Shown here: in pieces, positions 5,021 to 5,472 of the stretch
Layout: the number at the start of each line of letters is the position of its first letter
Position numbering within the stretch: position 1 is the stretch's first letter
From: Leptospiraceae bacterium
Lineage (GTDB): Bacteria; Spirochaetota; Leptospiria; Leptospirales; Leptospiraceae
DNA length: 5,472 nucleotides
Direction: 5' to 3'
NCBI GenBank assembly: GCA_027485405.1
Contig: JAIXRB010000042.1
Coordinates: forward strand, 1-5,472
Made by a program: the position numbers and the translations under genes
Notes under the pieces: generated by a model
What the model saw: the letters and a program-made list of their open reading frames with translations, nothing else
Database searches by the model: none
What the model was told of the DNA's origin: nothing

Positions 5021-5472
5021 ATGAAAATCGAATCAACTACCTTCCAGTTTTCAGTCGGTTCCTTGAGTGGGCACCAACACTACACCTTGCATCTGTTGTT
5101 CCAAGAAGAAGCCAAAGAAATCTTTGGAAAGAAATTTCCCTTCCAGCTGGAATCAAAAGTATTTAGCGGTGAGTTCGGACAGGAATTTCGAGACGAGCCA
5201 GCTAAGGAAATTTACCTGGGATTAGGTGACAAGGAGAAATTCAATTTTTGGAAACTGGTACATACTTTCATAAAACTGGGAACAAAATTCAGCAAACTCA
5301 ATGATGTTGGCCTGCAAATCCAAATTGGGAAAGACCTAGTTAAAATGGTAACACCCGAAGCTATCACCTACCAGTTGAGTACTGCACTTGCCATTGGAGC
5401 TTTCCCAATCAACTCATTGAATACTAAAAAGAAAGACAAATTGTCCAAAGCTAAAATTGCCTTTCACTTTGA
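5021..5472 (+). CDS. pepA: M17 leucyl aminopeptidase PepA, N-terminal domain (3' partial)
   Basis: The frame from ATG 5021 stays open to the window end, giving 150 complete codons. The sequence reads as the non-catalytic N-terminal domain of M17 leucyl aminopeptidases: GEFGQEFRDEPAKEIYLGLGDKEK (50-73) matches the strand-turn where the family has its L-x-G-x-G-(D/K) motif, followed by a helix FWKLVHTFIKLGTKFSKL (76-93), a strand (VGLQIQIG, 96-103) and a helix TPEAITYQLSTALAIGAFPINSLNTKKK (111-138), corresponding to the family segment ending in Y-x-F-x-x-x-K-T. The di-metal catalytic domain lies beyond the window, so activity cannot be judged. Such enzymes are cytoplasmic, usually hexameric, and remove N-terminal residues from peptides. 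It starts 3 bases after the bcp stop; GAGGA at 5003-5007, inside bcp, is a slightly distant ribosome-binding site, suggesting coupling to bcp. The N-terminal domain is the variable part of the family, so confidence rests partly on that pattern. Confidence 0.82.
   Translation, partial: MKIESTTFQFSVGSLSGHQHYTLHLLFQEEAKEIFGKKFPFQLESKVFSGEFGQEFRDEPAKEIYLGLGDKEKFNFWKLVHTFIKLGTKFSKLNDVGLQIQIGKDLVKMVTPEAITYQLSTALAIGAFPINSLNTKKKDKLSKAKIAFHF

Overview
The window looks like an ordinary chromosomal segment from a low-to-moderate-GC Gram-negative bacterium. The TonB-dependent outer-membrane receptor implies a double membrane. The overall protein style suggests a Leptospira-like spirochaete, but this is recognition by eye: there is no rRNA or marker gene here to prove it. 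No tRNA, rRNA, CRISPR array, transposase or phage gene was found.

Layout from left to right. (1) Positions 1-1725, + strand: the C-terminal beta-barrel of a TonB-dependent receptor whose plug domain lies outside the window. (2) Positions 1733-2387, - strand: a two-gene type II toxin-antitoxin module, with a Phd/YefM-type antitoxin followed one base later by a VapC-like PIN-domain RNase. The module faces the receptor tail to tail with 7 bases between them, is poorer in G+C than its neighbours (about 33% by hand count), and has two AACTAGTT palindromes exactly 20 bp apart in front of it, which look like operators. A perfect 14-bp inverted repeat lies inside the 3' end of the toxin gene. (3) Positions 2388-2559: a 172-base gene-free gap with the operators and several overlapping inverted repeats. 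(4) Positions 2560-4474, - strand: a two-gene unit made of a small TPR-like protein of unknown function followed 10 bases later by an NhaP2/CvrA-type K+/H+ antiporter with a C-terminal TrkA-C domain. (5) Positions 4475-4543: a short divergent promoter region. (6) Positions 4544-5472, + strand: a Bcp-type thiol peroxidase followed 3 bases later by the N-terminal domain of an M17 leucyl aminopeptidase (PepA), cut off by the window end.

The genes do not form one pathway. They are nutrient uptake across the outer membrane, a probably acquired toxin-antitoxin cassette, cation/proton exchange in the inner membrane, and a peroxide-defence plus peptide-turnover operon. I see no convincing evidence of a wholly new system. 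The most interesting details are the twin operators and embedded hairpin of the toxin-antitoxin module, its compositional difference from its neighbours, and the dyad in the divergent promoter region.
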